From IMG/VR virus record IMGVR_UViG_3300029258_004661, positions 1 to 58,937 of that record: 58,937 nucleotides of DNA; one strand, 5' to 3'. Numbering within the stretch: the first letter of the stretch is position 1; every line of letters starts with the position of its first letter. The notes under the pieces are model-generated. The model had not been told where the DNA came from. It did no database searches and was given only the letters and a program-made list of their open reading frames with translations. The DNA comes from a virus. The translations under genes were made by a program, and so were the position numbers. Positions 44,797-52,828 of the stretch are shown in pieces.

Positions 44797-45035
44797 TAAT
44801 ATACTTCCTCTGATGACATGCTTGTGATTTTGCCATTGCCATCCCGTGTAAAGGTAATGCGTTTTGCATAGTCAGTATCCTGATAAAGCAGGGTCTCAAT
44901 CAGCCTTCCATTGGCATCTCGGGTAAACGTGGCGTTATGAAGCGTGAAAATTTTCGTTATTGCCTGAAAATTTACCTTGCGCCTCGTCCTTGTATTTCCA
45001 TCCGGACCTACCCGAATTTCTTTTGATATGCTCAA
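44796..45035 (-). CDS. Small hypothetical protein
   Basis: 79 residues. Two internal repeats of a strand-turn-strand pattern (FTLHNATFTRDANGRLIETLLY and RITFTRDGNGKITSMSSEEVY), each with TRDxNG; this resembles small beta domains attached to fibre proteins. Two bases separate it from the portal gene. No family recognised. Confidence 0.5.
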   Translation of the reverse strand: MSISKEIRVGPDGNTRTRRKVNFQAITKIFTLHNATFTRDANGRLIETLLYQDTDYAKRITFTRDGNGKITSMSSEEVY

Positions 45036-45037
45036 GG

Positions 45038-47023
45038 CTATTCTCCAACATCAGAAAGTTTACGAATCATGGCCTCTTGCAAAAGGTCAATGGCAAAGTC
45101 TGGAAGCGGAACAATGTGGCGAATAACATCCATGTTATCCATAAACTCAAAATTGGGAATGATGTCCATGCTTGATATTGCCCTGTAGCGCATCAACCCC
45201 TTCTTGATCTCTTTGAGTCCATCATCTGTTAGCGCCTGCATTATCAGTTTAAAGCGAAGTTTCTCGCTTGAGGGTATGGCCCCATCTTCATCGGGCTGGG
45301 GACCATACATTTCCGTAAGAAGGTCTATCATATCAGCATCGGGCTCTGACAATCTCTTTTCAGCCTCACTCATTTTTGCCCGTCGCTGTTCGGCACGCTT
45401 ACCACCGGGGCGAAGATCCTTCCTGTCAACATCCCGGGTGCCTGTGCTGCTTTCCCGCTTCGGCCTACGAGGAACGGCCCTGCTTTTAGCCCCATCAATA
45501 GGGATTACATTGGTAGGAGCTTTTTCGCCCGGGAGCTGGCTGGGAGCCTCCGTTTCATCAACCTCATCTTTAAGGGTAGAAACGGGAATTTGCAGAACCT
45601 TGGCGAGCTCTTCAATATCAGGGTATATTTTTGGACGCAAGCCAATTTGAACCATATTGTCAACATTGCGGAGCATTTCAATGAAAATCTCTTTAAGAGC
45701 CAACTTGCGGTTAAAATCAAGGTTCTCCATTTCAAAGTAGCAATCGCACCACTCGCTACGTTTGAAGTTGCCCTGCACCAATATGGGTACAAGCTGCGTA
45801 TTAACCGCCAATTCAATATCGGTAACGAGCCCCTTCTCGCTCATGAGAAACAAATCAGCATGAACAGAAGATGAACTATAAGAGCCACCCTCCGTTACCG
45901 TGTTGTCGGGCAGGAAGATTCCATGCAGAATGGCCTTGTCAATATGGTTAATGGCCTCAATGAACATCTCGCCACGCTTGTCGTCAAGCAAGTACTCCAG
46001 GCCCCACATATTTTCGTTTGTATTGCGGTTGCTTTGGTAGGGCAGGGCAGCAACGCTGTTGCTCAGAAGGCTTGAGGCAAGGTCTAAGGCCACATCAAGG
46101 TTGTCACGCCTTGTTGTACCGTCAGAATCAGTTGACCGCCCCATTGGGGCCGTAGCCACTACAGGCGGGCTTCCGCGGCGCTCAAAATACATGAGCATGA
46201 ACTGGTACATGATTTCTTTCCAGTACCAGTATTTATATACCGACTCAAGACGGGACATTCCATACAGGTTCCCAAACTCGTAGTCGTTTGTAAACAGGAA
46301 GCTCTTATTCTTATCAATGGTGACGTCTCCCTTTCCCATCATTGATTGGGTAATGCTGGAGAAGTCATCAAACTTGTTCACGTTGATTGTTATTGAATCT
46401 GGGTAATGGGGTTTAATTTTCTTATAGGTCAGGGCTGGTCCCTTAAAAAAGGTTTTCTTCTTACCAGTTTTGTTTTCTGACCGAACATGGATGTCCCTTA
46501 GGGCGTAAACTTTCTCGTGGCTGGCAAACCCATATTCAACCGCCGTGAGAACACTCTTTAGGGTAGACCTCCATATGGGTTTAATAATATACTCAACCGT
46601 TTTAGCGATTTTATCATTTTCGCATTGTATGCGCCACGGCAGACTCATGATTGGCAATTTAACAAAAGCAAGTGCGGCAGCAATTTGCGGATCCTTCTTC
46701 ATCTTCTTGAAGGTATCAATGGTAATTTCGGAAGGGTTGTAAATGCCGTAATCTTTACCAAAGGCCATGCCGGATACATTTGGGTTGTCTATGCGGGTAA
46801 GCTCTTTCAGGTTAATAACAGGAACCTCATCCTCGTCGGCCTTTCTGCCCCCTTTTCTGCCCTTCAGCTTAGCTTCCCCCTTAAGGAAACTGCTGAATTC
46901 ATCCTGGAGCTCCCGGCTGAAATGCTTCTCTGTGAAATCTTCAAGTCCCTTGCGGTCCCTTCTTGACATGATTGGACCGCTGGTCTTTTTAACAACCGCT
47001 CTCCGCTTCTTTTTCTTAGCCAT
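45038..47023 (-). CDS. Portal protein (DUF935/Mu gp29-like)
   Basis: 661 residues from the ATG at 47023 (GAAGGGA upstream; a longer in-frame start at 47062 overlaps the terminase). Basic N-terminus MAKKKKRRAVVKK. The core matches DUF935-type portals: ITIDTFKKMKKDPQIAAALAF and LPIMSLPWRIQCENDKIAK, FGNLYGMSRLESVYKYWYWK and later TEGGSYSSSSVHADLFLMSEK. The portal ring is the DNA entry and exit of the capsid. A Lys/Arg-rich linker and helical end (residues 560-661) are longer than in Mu. Context directly after terminase is classical. Confidence 0.85.
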   Translation of the reverse strand: MAKKKKRRAVVKKTSGPIMSRRDRKGLEDFTEKHFSRELQDEFSSFLKGEAKLKGRKGGRKADEDEVPVINLKELTRIDNPNVSGMAFGKDYGIYNPSEITIDTFKKMKKDPQIAAALAFVKLPIMSLPWRIQCENDKIAKTVEYIIKPIWRSTLKSVLTAVEYGFASHEKVYALRDIHVRSENKTGKKKTFFKGPALTYKKIKPHYPDSITINVNKFDDFSSITQSMMGKGDVTIDKNKSFLFTNDYEFGNLYGMSRLESVYKYWYWKEIMYQFMLMYFERRGSPPVVATAPMGRSTDSDGTTRRDNLDVALDLASSLLSNSVAALPYQSNRNTNENMWGLEYLLDDKRGEMFIEAINHIDKAILHGIFLPDNTVTEGGSYSSSSVHADLFLMSEKGLVTDIELAVNTQLVPILVQGNFKRSEWCDCYFEMENLDFNRKLALKEIFIEMLRNVDNMVQIGLRPKIYPDIEELAKVLQIPVSTLKDEVDETEAPSQLPGEKAPTNVIPIDGAKSRAVPRRPKRESSTGTRDVDRKDLRPGGKRAEQRRAKMSEAEKRLSEPDADMIDLLTEMYGPQPDEDGAIPSSEKLRFKLIMQALTDDGLKEIKKGLMRYRAISSMDIIPNFEFMDNMDVIRHIVPLPDFAIDLLQEAMIRKLSDVGE

Positions 47024-47039
47024 CAGAAAGTCCCTTCCA

Positions 47040-48887
47040 TTAATGAGGCGGCAAAACCCCAAAAGATGGACCAGTGTGTCTTGCTATGGGAACACTGGTT
47101 GTCTTTTTGTTAAACAATCTCTTTTTTGGTCTTGAAACAATATTCTCTGGAACGGCCCTGTCAACTTTCTTCTTTGACACGCTCAAGCTACCAATTTCAT
47201 CAGGGCGAAGCTCTTCAACCGCAAGGGCCGTAGCCCAAACAATATCGCCATGATGCTCCTTATTCTTTTCCGCGTCAAAGCGGAGGTTTCCATGATCTGT
47301 GACCATTCGCTTAATACTGTGAAACTGGCCTCTGACATCCCGGTCATCAGGCAGGGCCAAATTTTGCGTTTCCATTAGCCTGCGAGTATGACTGGCATTA
47401 AGCTCTTTCCAAGAGTTAGTAAAATTAATTGGAATACAAACTCCCGGATATTTCTTTTCCATGTTCTCGCCAAGCTGAATACCGGGGCCAGTTTCATCAA
47501 TACCCATACGCTCAAGACCAAGCCAATCAATTGCTCGGCCAAGTTCAGCCTCCTGCGCTTCAAAATCTACATTGTTGAACTTAATTCTTCCGCGAAGGGC
47601 AACAGGGCCGCGTGGCACATCCTCAACAATTATAAGCTCCGCGTTGTGTTTACGCCGTCCAACGTCGAAGCCAGCAGAAAGCGATCCCTTAAACTCCCCT
47701 GCCCGCTTAGCGGCGGCAAGGTCATCAAGGGCGGTATAATAATTAAATTTAACCTCTGGGTACGAAGTCTCAACAGGAAAACTTTTAGCATCTTCAGCAT
47801 ATTCATCTTCCTCAAGGTAAATTTTGTCCTTTATTACGCTATAGGTGCAGCGCTTAATAAGATCAAGAGGAAAAAAGGAAACACTCTCGTCAATATGTAA
47901 AAGCTCATATTCCTGCTGAAAGGATTCAAGATCCATACTCAGGAATATGCTAATAAGCTTGTCACTGCCATATTTGTCTACGCGCTCGGCAGTTGACATC
48001 TTATTAGCCTTCTTGTTGGCCTCCTTAAACTTCCCCTTTTGGACAAAATCAATACAATGCCACCAGAAAACCCGCTGGTATCTGTATATACGTCTGAATT
48101 CTGGCTTATCAGCAATGTCCCAGTGAATGCCGCTTTTTCCAAGCGGTGTGCTTCCTATGGTGATACCACCCTTTCCCCTAGTGGTAATAGGCAGGGCGGC
48201 AGTGTAAATCTGGTTTCCGAAAATATAATGTGCGGCCTCGTCAAGAACAACCTCTGTGTTACCGCCCTTCCCACGGGGCTCCCTTTGTGCGTGGCTGATT
48301 ATGCGGGTACGGGTTGTACGGCCTCGCCACTTGCCCTCGAACTCCAAACACTTGCGGTTGTCCACCACCAACTTCTTTTTCCACGCCAGCGGCATACTGT
48401 CATACATGGCGCGGGCGTAGGTGATCTTCTCATTGGCTTCATCTTGGTTGATGGAAATAAAAATTTTCGTGTACTTGTGCATCAGATGGGACTTAGCCAG
48501 CCCCTCGGCAGCAAACACATAACTGAAGCCAGTCTGCCTCGCCTTGTCTATATGCCAAAAGGAAACTTTTCGGTTCAAATACTTTACCTGATACCCATAA
48601 AGACGAGTAGGGTTAAATTCCGTTTCGGTTAGCCCCTCAATAAAACCGGGAACCGTTGACAACCAGTTGGCAAGCTCCTCTTCAGTGGGTTGTTTTTTTA
48701 CCACTGTAAGGGGAGCAGCTTTTCGTTGCGGCTTCTTTTTGCTAACCACCACTGCGGCCCGGCGCTTATTATCAGCTGGCTTTGAGCTTAGCTCCTCACT
48801 GGCCTCACTAACAAAAGAACCGACATCCAATTGTCGGCTCTTTTTCACCTTCTTTTTCCTCTTCTTTTTGGAAACCATCAAACTCAT
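47040..48887 (-). CDS. terL: Terminase large subunit
   Basis: 615 residues. Lys/Arg-rich N-terminus (KKKRKKKVKKSR). ATPase domain: adenine/Walker A region KARQTGFS at 115-122 and Walker B EVVLDEAAH at 212-220. Nuclease domain: Asp408 in GFDVGRRKH, Asp464 in GIDETGPG and the late HHGDIVWATALA, the three acidic positions of the RNase-H-like fold. It cuts and pumps DNA into the prohead; style is close to Mu gp28. The start has no strong ribosome site, and a second ATG 3 codons on is possible. It follows the small subunit by 3 bases. Confidence 0.92.
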   Translation of the reverse strand: MSLMVSKKKRKKKVKKSRQLDVGSFVSEASEELSSKPADNKRRAAVVVSKKKPQRKAAPLTVVKKQPTEEELANWLSTVPGFIEGLTETEFNPTRLYGYQVKYLNRKVSFWHIDKARQTGFSYVFAAEGLAKSHLMHKYTKIFISINQDEANEKITYARAMYDSMPLAWKKKLVVDNRKCLEFEGKWRGRTTRTRIISHAQREPRGKGGNTEVVLDEAAHYIFGNQIYTAALPITTRGKGGITIGSTPLGKSGIHWDIADKPEFRRIYRYQRVFWWHCIDFVQKGKFKEANKKANKMSTAERVDKYGSDKLISIFLSMDLESFQQEYELLHIDESVSFFPLDLIKRCTYSVIKDKIYLEEDEYAEDAKSFPVETSYPEVKFNYYTALDDLAAAKRAGEFKGSLSAGFDVGRRKHNAELIIVEDVPRGPVALRGRIKFNNVDFEAQEAELGRAIDWLGLERMGIDETGPGIQLGENMEKKYPGVCIPINFTNSWKELNASHTRRLMETQNLALPDDRDVRGQFHSIKRMVTDHGNLRFDAEKNKEHHGDIVWATALAVEELRPDEIGSLSVSKKKVDRAVPENIVSRPKKRLFNKKTTSVPIARHTGPSFGVLPPH

Positions 48888-48890
48888 GGG

Positions 48891-49388
48891 TTACTTCTTT
48901 CTATGGTCATCCAGGTTTGACACCCTTTTCTCTTTCTTCATTTTCTTCCCAGAGCAACTCTTGTTGTAGCGGTCGGCAAGCTTATTGGTTGACAAATGGC
49001 CTACCTTTTGGGTTACGTCCCCGTCGGTGTCAAGGCGGGCCTCATGCTGTAGGCCAATAATGAGCTGTCGCAAATCGGTGTCACGCATATGCTCTAAGCA
49101 GGCGGGGTCAACAGCCACCCTGCGAAACAGTTCATTATATAGGAATGGGAGCACCGTAGACGCCTGCTGCTTCCTAAATTCCTTCCCTTCCTCATTCACC
49201 TTGAGGAAGCGTTCAGCGTAGCGTCTGACCTCATCCTGAAAGGCCGGGTCATCAAGCCATGTGTTCACCATTCTTGTACTCTGGCCAACCTTGATTGCGA
49301 TTTCCCGCGTGGAAAGGTTTTCCGTTGCGAACATCATCGCCGCTTTCATCTTCGCAAACTGCAATGTATCTCTTTTATTTCTCTTCAT
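48891..49388 (-). CDS. terS: Terminase small subunit
   Basis: 165 residues from the ATG at 49388, chosen because GGAGG lies 5 bases upstream (an earlier in-frame ATG at 49400 overlaps that site). An N-terminal HTH, ENLSTREIAIKVGQSTRMVNTWLDDPAFQDEV at residues about 24-54, is followed by helices for oligomerisation and a basic end. It binds the packaging site and recruits the large subunit. First gene of the late operon, directly downstream of a strong promoter. Confidence 0.8.
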   Translation of the reverse strand: MKRNKRDTLQFAKMKAAMMFATENLSTREIAIKVGQSTRMVNTWLDDPAFQDEVRRYAERFLKVNEEGKEFRKQQASTVLPFLYNELFRRVAVDPACLEHMRDTDLRQLIIGLQHEARLDTDGDVTQKVGHLSTNKLADRYNKSCSGKKMKKEKRVSNLDDHRKK

Positions 49389-49410
49389 AACGACCTCCAT
49401 TATTTAGTTT

Positions 49411-49440
49411 TAAGTAGCATATGTGGACGCATTGTGTCAA
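49411..49440 (-). promoter_or_regulatory. Sigma-70 promoter of the late (structural) operon
   Basis: Minus strand TTGACA (49440-49435), 18-bp spacer, TACTTA (49416-49411) with a TGC just before it (extended -10). It lies after the terminator at 49453 and 20 bases before the terminase small-subunit ribosome site. It is the only candidate seen for the whole 49-kb structural block. Confidence 0.7.
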
Positions 49441-49452
49441 ATCAGAAAACAA

Positions 49453-49486
49453 CAAAAAAAAGCCCGTTGGCAATGCCAGCGGGCTT
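49453..49486 (-). terminator. Intrinsic terminator at the end of the SpeD2 operon
   Basis: A 13-base stem, AAGCCCGCTGGCA pairing with TGCCAACGGGCTT in minus reading (one G-U), followed by TTTTTTTT. It ends the early/middle transcript just after the SpeD2 stop and before the late promoter. Confidence 0.85.
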
Positions 49487-49514
49487 GAAGGGTACTGCTA
49501 TCGCAGGGAGGAAC

Positions 49515-49859
49515 CTACGATGGTACTGAAACCATGCTGTCCCTATCTAAAACTCTTGATGAAACAATCTTGCAATTAAGTTTTTCAGGAATGGCTCCCA
49601 GCATTCTATCAATAGCACTGGTATCGCCACAACAAAAGAAATCGAGTTGTAAATCATGTTTCTCTGGCCACGTGCTAAGAATAATATGGCTCTCTGCCAA
49701 TATGGCAACGGCGGTTATGCCGTCTGGGAAAAACTCATATGAAATCGCCCTGCGAACATGCAACCCGCAATGTTCAATAAGGTCAAACATTGCACTTTCG
49801 AAAGCCTTACTGGTTAAATGGAAAACACCAATGCTTGCCCGAACATGAAGTGACCGCAT
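49515..49859 (-). CDS. Second SpeD-type pyruvoyl decarboxylase homologue
   Basis: 114 residues from the ATG at 49859 (GGGGGAG 6 bases upstream; a start 5 codons earlier exists). Overall length and order match single-domain bacterial SpeD: LHVRASIGV, SYEFFPDGITAVAILAESH, STWPEKHDLQLDFFCCGD. Self-cleavage Ser57 (in AESH) and catalytic Cys77 are kept, but the processing histidine that normally stands five residues after the cleavage Ser is Ser62 (ESHIILSTW instead of ESHISIHTW). So cleavage to the pyruvoyl form may be slow or absent. It is the last gene before the terminator. A separate copy with the His lies at 1426. Substrate unknown. Confidence 0.82.
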   Translation of the reverse strand: MRSLHVRASIGVFHLTSKAFESAMFDLIEHCGLHVRRAISYEFFPDGITAVAILAESHIILSTWPEKHDLQLDFFCCGDTSAIDRMLGAIPEKLNCKIVSSRVLDRDSMVSVPS

Positions 49860-49881
49860 GCAACACTCCCCCATAGGGCAC

Positions 49882-50808
49882 TCAACATTCCCTCAAGAAT
49901 TTAATCGGTTTAAGTTGCCGCAACACGCTTTGATCTTGCTCCCTTTGGAAACTGACCATCTTGAACTTATTTAATAGCACATTAAGCTTTTTCATGTCAA
50001 GGCGTCCGTGGCGGCAAGCAAGCACAACCCGCTGATCAGCCGACAATTCTATTAGGGATATGTTTCGCTTATATATTTCATAATCTTCTTTACTTATTGT
50101 CTTTTTAATTCTTTTTTCGGTTATAAGTTTAACAGCCGTTTTTGGCCCCACCCCTTTTACGCCGGGAATGTCATCAATGCTGTCCCCAACAAGGGCAAGG
50201 TATTTTACAAATTGTCTCGGGCTAAGGCCAAATTTTTCTTTTAATTTTTTTCGGTCCATGATTACATCTTTGCGCTTATGGCAAAATACTCGAAACCCAT
50301 TTTTCGGACCATGTATGAGTTGATGGAAGTCTTTGTCATCAGAGTAAATAATGACATCGGTATTGGTGTCCTGCCTGCGAAGCCACACTTCGTTAGAAAC
50401 ATGGGCCACAACATCATCCGCCTCATAAAGCGGACTGGCATACGTAACAGTTATTGGCAGGCAATTGAGGAATCGGTCAAGGAGCTTCTTTCCGCGGGCT
50501 ATTTCAATCTTCAGTGGGCCTCTGCTACTCTTGTAGTCTTCAAATACATCAACCCTTGGTAGAAGATCTCTGGCAACAACCGGCTTTCTAGCATGCTGTT
50601 TGACACTCATTGGTGCCACGCCACTGTCGAAAACAACACAAGTCCTTAAGAATTGATAATGCTTGTTAAGCCTGACAATGGCCTTTAGAAAACCATAAGG
50701 GATGCCGGTGTGAACAACTTCTCCCTTAACTTTGGTCTTCAGGCTTCCATGAACGCCTTGGCTCTTGTGTAACAGGAGGTTTCCATCAATTATCAGATAC
50801 CTCTTCAT
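49882..50808 (-). CDS. 5'-3' exonuclease / flap endonuclease (PIN-like, Pol I N-domain family)
   Basis: 308 residues from the ATG at 50808 (AAGGGAGAG upstream). MKRYLIIDGNLLLHK holds the first metal Asp; CVVFDSG, YEADDVVAHV and IIYSDDKDFHQLI supply the other acidic residues; GDSIDDIPGVKGVGPKTAVKL is the helix-hairpin-helix. It removes 5' flaps or RNA primers, or degrades DNA 5'-3'. It is the only replication/repair enzyme in the window. Longer in-frame readings begin at Met codons inside a 27-bp tandem duplication just upstream. The start overlaps the preceding gene by 23 bases. Confidence 0.9.
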   Translation of the reverse strand: MKRYLIIDGNLLLHKSQGVHGSLKTKVKGEVVHTGIPYGFLKAIVRLNKHYQFLRTCVVFDSGVAPMSVKQHARKPVVARDLLPRVDVFEDYKSSRGPLKIEIARGKKLLDRFLNCLPITVTYASPLYEADDVVAHVSNEVWLRRQDTNTDVIIYSDDKDFHQLIHGPKNGFRVFCHKRKDVIMDRKKLKEKFGLSPRQFVKYLALVGDSIDDIPGVKGVGPKTAVKLITEKRIKKTISKEDYEIYKRNISLIELSADQRVVLACRHGRLDMKKLNVLLNKFKMVSFQREQDQSVLRQLKPIKFLREC

Positions 50809-51136
50809 CTCTCCCTTCACTTTCTCCATCTTCTTCTCTCCCTTCACTTTCTCCATCTTCTTCTCCCCATTCGTCTGATAGAACAAAGGCTGTTGCATTC
50901 TGACTTTTATCTATCATCTTTTGGAAAACGTTAAATGCGGTCTCTTTCTTTTCTTCCCCAAGCAAATCCTTAAGGTTGAACTTCATGATTGGCTTTGAAT
51001 GAAGGCTCATTGTGCGCGGGAATCGCTTGCGCCTACGCATATAAACCTCCACCTCTACCCCGTCTCTATTTGGGTGTAGAAATTTAACAAGAAAATCATC
51101 TGTGCGGAATTCCTTCATCGTGTTTCTATGGTTCAT
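50786..51136 (-). CDS. Hypothetical acidic-tail protein
   Basis: 116 residues: MKEFRTDDFLVKFLHPNRDG, a basic YMRRRKRFPRTMSL segment, FNLKDLLGEEKKETAFNVFQKMI, then an acidic duplicated C-terminus (EEDGESEGREEDGESEGRDEE) encoded by the 27-bp tandem repeat. No family recognised. Starts directly after the stop of the 51137 gene. Confidence 0.65.
   Translation of the reverse strand: MNHRNTMKEFRTDDFLVKFLHPNRDGVEVEVYMRRRKRFPRTMSLHSKPIMKFNLKDLLGEEKKETAFNVFQKMIDKSQNATAFVLSDEWGEEDGESEGREEDGESEGRDEEVSDN
50810..50863 (-). repeat. 27-bp perfect tandem duplication carrying a ribosome site and ATG
   Basis: Two perfect copies, 50810-50836 and 50837-50863. In the 50786 frame they encode EEDGESEGR twice; in the exonuclease frame they encode GEKKMEKVK twice. 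Each copy contains AAGGGAGAG and an ATG, so the exonuclease start site and upstream alternatives are duplicated. Confidence 0.9.
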
Positions 51137-51409
51137 TTAAAACCTCGTGCTCTTCGTTGTTACCTGCGTAAACCTGCTTAAAAGATCATCCCTAATCATT
51201 ATTAAATTTCTTATTCTTTTATCAAGCCTTTGTAGGTCGTAAAGATAATCAGCGTGTTCGGCATCATTGTAGTAATAACAGCGCTCTTTCGGCACTTGGG
51301 TTTTACCATTGACAGGCTCGTCAAAAATTAAACTCTTCTTTGCGATGCGAACACAATTGCGGATATACACCCTGTTTTTATCTTCTGATAATACGAGAAA
51401 CTTAGCCAC
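51137..51409 (-). CDS. Small hypothetical protein (GTG start)
   Basis: 90 residues from the GTG at 51409, with AGGGGG 9 bases upstream. Two halves: strands with VYIRNCVRIAKKSLIFDEP, then a long basic helix (LYDLQRLDKRIRNLIMIRDDL). No motif of known function. Lies within the middle operon that ends with SpeD2. Confidence 0.6.
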   Translation of the reverse strand: MAKFLVLSEDKNRVYIRNCVRIAKKSLIFDEPVNGKTQVPKERCYYYNDAEHADYLYDLQRLDKRIRNLIMIRDDLLSRFTQVTTKSTRF

Positions 51410-51422
51410 CCTTCAGTACCCC

Positions 51423-51749
51423 CTAAAAGTAGTTTAAATTATTATCATAGTGTAATATTCTTTTCAAGTGCCGGTATTGCATCCTTCTGCTGAATCGCAC
51501 ATAAACTGTTTGTCCGTTAACACCACATGCGTTTTTATCGTAATTCGGGCACTTCCCCGCCATACAGCGGCATCCCAATGAGGCATTTGCAAAAGCAAAA
51601 CACATGGCTTTTCTGCGCTTTGTTTCAGTAGGGAGTGGACTTGGGCAGGGATCTTCATTGGGGTTTGTGCTTAATGGAATTCTCTTTTCTACGACAATAA
51701 CAGCACGTCTTACAACTGCCTTTCTCTTTTTGCCGTTTATCTTCTTCAT
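51423..51749 (-). CDS. Small basic Cys-rich protein
   Basis: 108 residues from the ATG at 51749 (AGGTGA upstream). Lys/Arg-rich N-terminus (MKKINGKKRKAVVRRAV), a Pro-rich segment and a Cys set, AMCFAFANASLGCRCMAGKCPNYDKNACG, which could bind zinc or an iron-sulphur cluster. Not recognised; a nucleic-acid role is plausible from charge. Confidence 0.6.
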   Translation of the reverse strand: MKKINGKKRKAVVRRAVIVVEKRIPLSTNPNEDPCPSPLPTETKRRKAMCFAFANASLGCRCMAGKCPNYDKNACGVNGQTVYVRFSRRMQYRHLKRILHYDNNLNYF

Positions 51750-51775
51750 AGCAATCACCTGTTGGGGCATATACA

Positions 51776-52108
51776 TTAGTTTTTCTTAGTGTGGCTCCTT
51801 CTTTCTTCTACTACCTTCGGAAAAACACCCTCTGATAGCTTGTCAGCCTTATAGGCGTGAAGCTCGCTCTGGTTAACATTTCTGAGAAGGTTGAAGGTTT
51901 CTTCTTTGATATTGGTGAGGATCTCAATAATGCTTTGGATCTTAAACCCTTCGGTTAGCAGGCGCTCCGTGTCAAGTACGAAGTCCCGGCTTATTGAGTC
52001 TATGGCCCTTGCTTTTTCTATAATTACTTTGGCATATTGATTGACAGTGGCCATGTGGAGGTTTATTTCATTAGTGCTTTCCGCTAACGTTTTTTCTTTT
52101 TGCTCCAT
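51776..52108 (-). CDS. Helical coiled-coil protein, unknown
   Basis: 110 residues from the ATG at 52108 (GGGGG at 8-base spacing; longer frame to 52141 runs into a hairpin). All helix: EINLHMATVNQYAKVIIEKARAID, LTEGFKIQSIIEILTNIKEE; basic end RRSHTKKN. It is the first gene after a promoter and a candidate operator, so it heads the middle operon. No family recognised. Confidence 0.6.
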   Translation of the reverse strand: MEQKEKTLAESTNEINLHMATVNQYAKVIIEKARAIDSISRDFVLDTERLLTEGFKIQSIIEILTNIKEETFNLLRNVNQSELHAYKADKLSEGVFPKVVEERRSHTKKN

Positions 52109-52118
52109 AAAATGCCCC

Positions 52119-52139
52119 CATGGCAAGAGTTCCCTTGCC
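52119..52139 (-). other. Stem-loop just before the first middle-operon gene
   Basis: TGGCAAG pairs with CTTGCCA across a 6-base loop, followed by TGGGGGCATTTTATGG, which includes the ribosome site and start. It lacks a U tract; it may affect translation or partial termination. Confidence 0.5.
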
Positions 52140-52187
52140 AATAAGCGCTAAGATATTAATATTGCTTTTAAACATTCTTCCCAAGGC

Positions 52188-52205
52188 ATTGCCTGAACAG
52201 GCAAT
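52188..52205 (-). promoter_or_regulatory. Candidate operator palindrome at the start of transcription
   Basis: ATTGCCTGAACAGGCAAT: two perfect 8-bp arms around a 2-bp centre. It covers the predicted +1 of the promoter at 52212-52240, where a dimeric repressor would block RNA polymerase. No second copy was noticed elsewhere in the window. Confidence 0.55.
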
Positions 52206-52211
52206 TGCACC

Positions 52212-52240
52212 CTTTTAGCAATAACTTAGCATATTGTCAA
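52212..52240 (-). promoter_or_regulatory. Sigma-70 promoter of the middle operon
   Basis: Minus strand TTGACA (52240-52235), 17-bp spacer, TAAAAG (52217-52212) with TGC ahead (extended -10). It would drive the genes from 52108 down to the terminator at 49453. Confidence 0.65.
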
Positions 52241-52270
52241 GGCTAAAATAACTATTTAAATTACACCCCC

Positions 52271-52678
52271 TTACATTCCAGTATAAAAATATTTTACTTC
52301 TGGTTTCTGAAAAACTAAGGTCCAGCGGTGGCCATGTACCTTCTGGTCATTGCCCCAATTATTCCAAAGCCAAATGTCCTTGCAAAGAAACTCAATCTCA
52401 TAATCACTCGGAAAAATACCGGTTGTCGTTTTGTAGTGGCGACGGGCAATGGCAAAAAACACGCTGGCCTTTTTATCCCCGCCAAGCTTGCAGCCATGTA
52501 CCGAATAATATAGGCTGGAAAACCTCTTAGTTAGTTTCTCAACATGAAAATATAAATTGTTGCCATATTTGCATAGCCATAGCTCGTGGCGTGCCCACAT
52601 TATGAAGAAAAAACAAAGACGTCCAAGTTTATGGATAAAAAAATTTTCTACTATCTTGTTAACTTGTGTCCCAATCAT
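52271..52678 (-). CDS. Hypothetical protein, aromatic-rich
   Basis: 135 residues, start ATG at 52678 behind AAGGGGGTGAGC; another ATG two bases away opens only a 7-codon frame. Very rich in aromatic and basic residues (FFIHKLGRLCFFFIMWARHELWLCKYG, DIWLWNNWGNDQKVHGHRWTL), with possible helix at residues 8-30. Function unknown. It is placed after a terminator, so expression probably needs read-through. Confidence 0.55.
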   Translation of the reverse strand: MIGTQVNKIVENFFIHKLGRLCFFFIMWARHELWLCKYGNNLYFHVEKLTKRFSSLYYSVHGCKLGGDKKASVFFAIARRHYKTTTGIFPSDYEIEFLCKDIWLWNNWGNDQKVHGHRWTLVFQKPEVKYFYTGM

Positions 52679-52693
52679 TCATGCTCACCCCCT

Positions 52694-52744
52694 TAAAAAA
52701 AACTGCCCCGTGGCAAGGCGGAGTTATCTTCTCACCACGGGGCA
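52694..52744 (-). terminator. Intrinsic terminator directly before the 52271 gene
   Basis: TGCCCCGTGG pairs with CCACGGGGCA (10 bp perfect) and is followed by GTTTTTTTT, then immediately AAGGGGGTGAGC and the start of the next gene. The loop contains CTCCGCCTTG. It ends the 52829 transcript unless antiterminated. Confidence 0.85.
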
Positions 52745-52787
52745 TACGCCAATGTGAAACCCAGCACCCTTACCTGAGTTAAACCAT

Positions 52788-52812
52788 ATTATATCCCTAA
52801 ATTGTTTGTCAA
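52788..52812 (-). promoter_or_regulatory. Possible promoter, poor spacing
   Basis: TTGACA (52812-52807) and a perfect TATAAT (52793-52788) occur but only 13 bp apart; TAATAT two bases on gives 15 bp. The elements may not work together as a normal sigma-70 promoter. A transcript from here would meet the terminator at 52694 after about 40-90 bases. Confidence 0.35.
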
Positions 52813-52828
52813 ATAGGAAAACAACTTT

